Positions 61,489 to 64,000 of a stretch of 64,000 nucleotides of DNA are shown here, in pieces. The notes beneath the pieces were generated by a model. The model made no database searches, was not told the origin of the DNA, and worked only from the letters and a program-made list of their open reading frames with translations. Source of the stretch: Limnohabitans_A sp048020265 (lineage in GTDB: Bacteria; Pseudomonadota; Gammaproteobacteria; Burkholderiales; Burkholderiaceae_C); contig NZ_CP171843.1 of the NCBI RefSeq assembly GCF_048020265.1, positions 62,001-126,000 on the forward strand, given 5' to 3'. Within the stretch, counting starts at the first letter, position 1. Each line of letters begins with the position of its first letter. The position numbers were made by a program, and so were the translations under genes.

Positions 61489-62745
61489 ATGTCCCAGCAC
61501 TTCGATGCCTTGGAAACGCGTGCCCCTGAAGTCCGTGAAGCCGCCTTGATGGCCGCTTTGCCCGCGCAGGTGGCGCATGCCAAAGCGCACGCACCGGCCT
61601 TTGCCGAAATGCTCAAAGACGTGGACGCCGCCAGCGTCAACAGCCGGGCCGCGCTGGCCCAATTGCCGGTCATCCGCAAATACGAATTGCTTGAGCGCCA
61701 AAAAGCCGCGCGTGCGGCCGGTGGCAATGTGTTTGGCGGCTTCAGCACCCTGGGTTTTGGCCGGGGTATGACCCGCGTGTTTGCCAGCCCCGGCACGATT
61801 TACGAGCCTGAAGGCACCCGTGCCGATTATTGGCGCATGGCACGCACCCTGTTCGCGGCTGGCTTTCGCCCGGGCGAGCTGATCCACAACTGCTTCAGTT
61901 ACCACTTCACGCCTGCGGGCTCCATGATGGAAACTGGCGCCCATGCGCTGGGCTGCACCGTGTTCCCAGGCGGCATCGGTCAGACCGAGCAGCAAGTCAC
62001 GGCCATGGCCGAATTGCAACCGGCAGGCTACAGCGGCACGCCCAGTTTCCTGAAAATCATTCTTGAAAAAGCTGCCGAGATGGGCGTGGCCCTGCCCAGC
62101 CTGCGCAAGGCGCTGGTCTCGGGCGAGGCCTTTCCGCCCAGCCTGCGCGATTGGATGACGGCGCACGGCGTCGATGCCTACCAGTGTTATGCCACCGCCG
62201 ATGTCGGTCTGATCGCTTACGAAACCGCCGCGCGTGAAGGCCTGGTGCTGGACGAAGGCGTGATCGTCGAGATCGTGCGCCCCGGCACCGGCGACCCGGT
62301 GCCCGAGGGCGAGGTGGGCGAGCTGGTCATCACCACGCTCAACCCCGACTACCCGCTGATCCGATTTGGCACAGGCGATTTGTCGGCCATCCTGCCCGGC
62401 ACCTGCCCCACGGGCAGAACAGGTTTGCGCATCAAGGGCTGGATGGGCCGCGCCGACCAGACCACCAAGATCCGGGGCATGTTTGTGCACCCGGGCCAGG
62501 TGGCCGAGATCGTCAAGCGCTTCCCCGAAGTGCGCAAGGCGCGTTTGGTCGTGACCGGCGAGATGGCCAATGACCAGATGGCCTTGCACGTTGAGACCGA
62601 TCACCTGAGCGATGAGACCCTCAAGGCCCGTGTGTCAGAAGCTGTGCGCGATGTGACCAAGCTGCGTGGCGAGGTGCACCTGGTCAAGGCCGGCAGCTTG
62701 GCCAACGATGGCAAGGTGATCGAGGACGCCCGCAGCTACCAGTGA
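61489..62745 (+). CDS. phenylacetate-CoA ligase-like enzyme (PaaK family)
   Basis: This 418-residue protein is a PaaK-type adenylate-forming ligase, which makes aryl-CoA or acyl-CoA thioesters. Family features include IHNCFSYHFTPAGSMMETGA, the LVSGEAFPPSLRDWM segment, and the C-terminal IKGWMGRADQTTKIRGMFVHPGQVAEIVKRF. It follows livF and closes the ligase-Liv-ligase cluster. Together with the first ligase it suggests uptake and activation of an aromatic or other carboxylic acid, whose identity I cannot determine. Downstream 160 bases show no clear structure. Confidence 0.88.
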   Translation: MSQHFDALETRAPEVREAALMAALPAQVAHAKAHAPAFAEMLKDVDAASVNSRAALAQLPVIRKYELLERQKAARAAGGNVFGGFSTLGFGRGMTRVFASPGTIYEPEGTRADYWRMARTLFAAGFRPGELIHNCFSYHFTPAGSMMETGAHALGCTVFPGGIGQTEQQVTAMAELQPAGYSGTPSFLKIILEKAAEMGVALPSLRKALVSGEAFPPSLRDWMTAHGVDAYQCYATADVGLIAYETAAREGLVLDEGVIVEIVRPGTGDPVPEGEVGELVITTLNPDYPLIRFGTGDLSAILPGTCPTGRTGLRIKGWMGRADQTTKIRGMFVHPGQVAEIVKRFPEVRKARLVVTGEMANDQMALHVETDHLSDETLKARVSEAVRDVTKLRGEVHLVKAGSLANDGKVIEDARSYQ

Positions 62746-62905
62746 GCCCCTGTTTCCTGGATTCATGCGTCTCGTTTGTAACGTGCTAGGCCGTTCAATT
62801 CCTTAACGAAATCAAGGTCATACCAGGGTTAGCCGCTAAGTAGTTTCCGCGATTTCGTGACACTCTCGAAGTTTTAAACTGTTTAGTCAATTTTAGGAGT
62901 GTGAG

Positions 62906-63892
62906 ATGAAGCAATGGATCGCTTTGGCCGCCTTGGCAGCCGTGTCTGTGGGGGCGCAAGCCCAGAATTTCCCTGGCTCCAAGCCAGTGTCGATCGTGGT
63001 GCCCTTTACCGCGGGCGGCCCCACCGACCGCGTGGCACGCGACTTGGCTGAAGCCATGCGCAAGCAGATTCCCGGCAGCAACTTCGTGGTCGAAAACGCC
63101 GCGGGCGCTGGCGGCACGATCGGCGCCAGCAAAGTCGCCAAGGCCAACCCCGATGGCCACACGCTGTTGTTGTTCCACATCGGCATGGCCGCCACGCCAG
63201 CGTTGTATCGCAAAATTTCCTACAAGCCACTGGAAGACTTCGAGTTCCTGGGCATGGTCAACGACGTGCCCATGACCCTGATCGGCAAGCCACAGCTGCC
63301 CGCCAACACCTACCGCGACTTTGAAAACTACATCCGCGCCAACGCCGGCAAGCTGAACATCGCCCACGCGGGTCTGGGTTCTGCCTCGCACATCTGTGGC
63401 CTCTTGTGGCAGTCCAACTTGCAGACCAAAGACGCGATGACCACCATCCCGTTTGGCGGCACCGCACCCGCCATGACCGCCCTGATCGGTGGCCAGGTCG
63501 ATGTGATGTGTGACCAGACCACCAATACCACCAGCCAAATCGAAGGCGGTCGTGTCAAGGCTTTCGCGGTCACCACCGCCAAACCGCTGTCTGGTCACCC
63601 TGTGCTCAAGCACTACCCCAGCTTGCAAGAGATGGGCTTGAAGGGCTTCAACCTGACCATCTGGCACGGTTTGTATGCTCCCAAAGGCACACCTGCAGCG
63701 GTCACCAAGACCCTGAACGATGCCCTGAAGAAAGCCCTGAAAGACCCCGAGTTCATCAAAAAGAACGAAGGTTTGGGCGCTTTGGTGGTGAACGACAACC
63801 GCACCGACCCGGCTGAGCACAAGAAGTTTGTGGCGGCTGAGATGATCAAAATCAAAGCAGCCGTGGACGCAGCGGGCAAGTACGCCGACTGA
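62906..63892 (+). CDS. Bug-family periplasmic substrate-binding protein
   Basis: This 328-residue Bug (TctC-like) protein has a signal peptide ending near VSVGAQAQ, followed by the family motif PVSIVVPFTAGGPTDRVARDLAEA. Later NAGKLNIAHAGLGSASHICG is typical. It has no TctAB permease gene beside it, so it is another orphan receptor. AGGAGTG lies 10 bases before ATG 62906. A strong terminator follows. Confidence 0.92.
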   Translation: MKQWIALAALAAVSVGAQAQNFPGSKPVSIVVPFTAGGPTDRVARDLAEAMRKQIPGSNFVVENAAGAGGTIGASKVAKANPDGHTLLLFHIGMAATPALYRKISYKPLEDFEFLGMVNDVPMTLIGKPQLPANTYRDFENYIRANAGKLNIAHAGLGSASHICGLLWQSNLQTKDAMTTIPFGGTAPAMTALIGGQVDVMCDQTTNTTSQIEGGRVKAFAVTTAKPLSGHPVLKHYPSLQEMGLKGFNLTIWHGLYAPKGTPAAVTKTLNDALKKALKDPEFIKKNEGLGALVVNDNRTDPAEHKKFVAAEMIKIKAAVDAAGKYAD

Positions 63893-63913
63893 GTCAGGTT
63901 TGGCCATTTTGAG

Positions 63914-63940
63914 AAAGCCGCTTTCGAGCGGCTTTTTCTT
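63914..63940 (+). terminator. intrinsic terminator after the Bug gene
   Basis: A perfect 9-bp stem (63914-63922 with 63927-63935) with a TTCG loop runs into T residues (TTTTTCTT). It ends the Bug gene transcript. Confidence 0.9.
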
Positions 63941-63953
63941 TGGCGCTGAGCCT

Positions 63954-64000
63954 TATGGCCTGGCGAAGCGCTCGGTGCCCACGATGCCCAGTTTTGTCAT
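63954..64000 (-). CDS. possible 3' end of a minus-strand gene
   Basis: On the minus strand the last 47 bases read as codons ending LGIVGTERFARP and a TAA stop at 63954. They may be the C terminus of a gene extending beyond the window, convergent with the Bug gene across the terminator. The frame may also begin at the ATG at the window edge. The stretch is too short to identify. Confidence 0.3.

Overview
The window looks like chromosomal DNA of a Betaproteobacterium of the order Burkholderiales, most probably family Comamonadaceae (Limnohabitans/Rhodoferax-like). This rests on high GC, Bug-family periplasmic binding proteins, a proteobacterial-type GshA, a fused-type PntA, the fur-bamE-dapB and hpf-ptsN-hprK gene orders, and protein sequences that read like this family. 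The genus is inference. I saw no rRNA, tRNA, CRISPR array, prophage or insertion sequence. Coding density is very high and only one gene-free stretch exceeds 300 bases (40538-40879), which holds a repeat-rich element.

Layout. 1-3923: end of an MFS transporter, ssb, a TDT/SLAC1-type transporter and a DUF3422 membrane protein. 3927-9417: a likely operon with a LysR regulator, an atypical SDR protein, a Bug binding protein and TcuA/TcuB, for oxidation of a tricarballylate-like tricarboxylate. 9459-12699: mnmA, a lytic transglycosylase, a TauE/SafE permease and a NudJ-like NUDIX hydrolase. 12844-18617: pntAB, an acyl-CoA ligase and MTA/SAH nucleosidase. 18625-22285: CorA, a patatin-like lipase and an MFS transporter. 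22511-26374: hpf, ptsN, hprK, fur, bamE, dapB. 26389-32102: an ExbB/ExbD pair, leuS, lptE, holA. 32244-37780: proA, gshA, kup, psd. 37873-42733: a NodI/NodJ-type ABC exporter, 3-hydroxybutyryl-CoA dehydrogenase, a crotonase and an SrkA-like kinase. 42736-50350: a glucose module with glucokinase and a two-component system on the minus strand, divergent from a GtsABC-MalK-type sugar ABC importer. 50451-54177: htpG, an RluF-like pseudouridine synthase and a Crp/Fnr regulator. 54334-62745: an acyl-CoA ligase, a complete branched-chain-type (Liv) ABC importer and a PaaK-like CoA ligase. 62906-63892: another orphan Bug protein. The last 47 bases hold the possible end of a minus-strand gene.

How genes work together. 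The glucose module pairs uptake (GtsABC/MalK) with phosphorylation (Glk) under an adjacent two-component system. The Liv cluster pairs uptake of an organic acid with two CoA ligases and is headed by a Crp-type regulator next to a perfect palindrome. The tcu cluster pairs a solute-binding protein with a flavoprotein dehydrogenase and its Fe-S/cytochrome-type partner. hpf-ptsN-hprK is the usual nitrogen-PTS cluster, but rpoN is absent from its usual upstream place.

Most unusual observations: (1) a hairpin element with a conserved loop but different, internally complementary stems, present between exbD and leuS and again inside leuS, where it lies within an in-frame Ser/Ala-rich insertion in the editing domain; (2) five or six genes whose -10-like box ends 6-8 bases before the ATG with no Shine-Dalgarno, suggesting leaderless mRNAs; (3) structured leaders before hpf and corA; (4) an SDR protein lacking the catalytic tyrosine; (5) a perfect 7-4-7 palindrome between the Crp-type regulator and the Liv/ligase operon.
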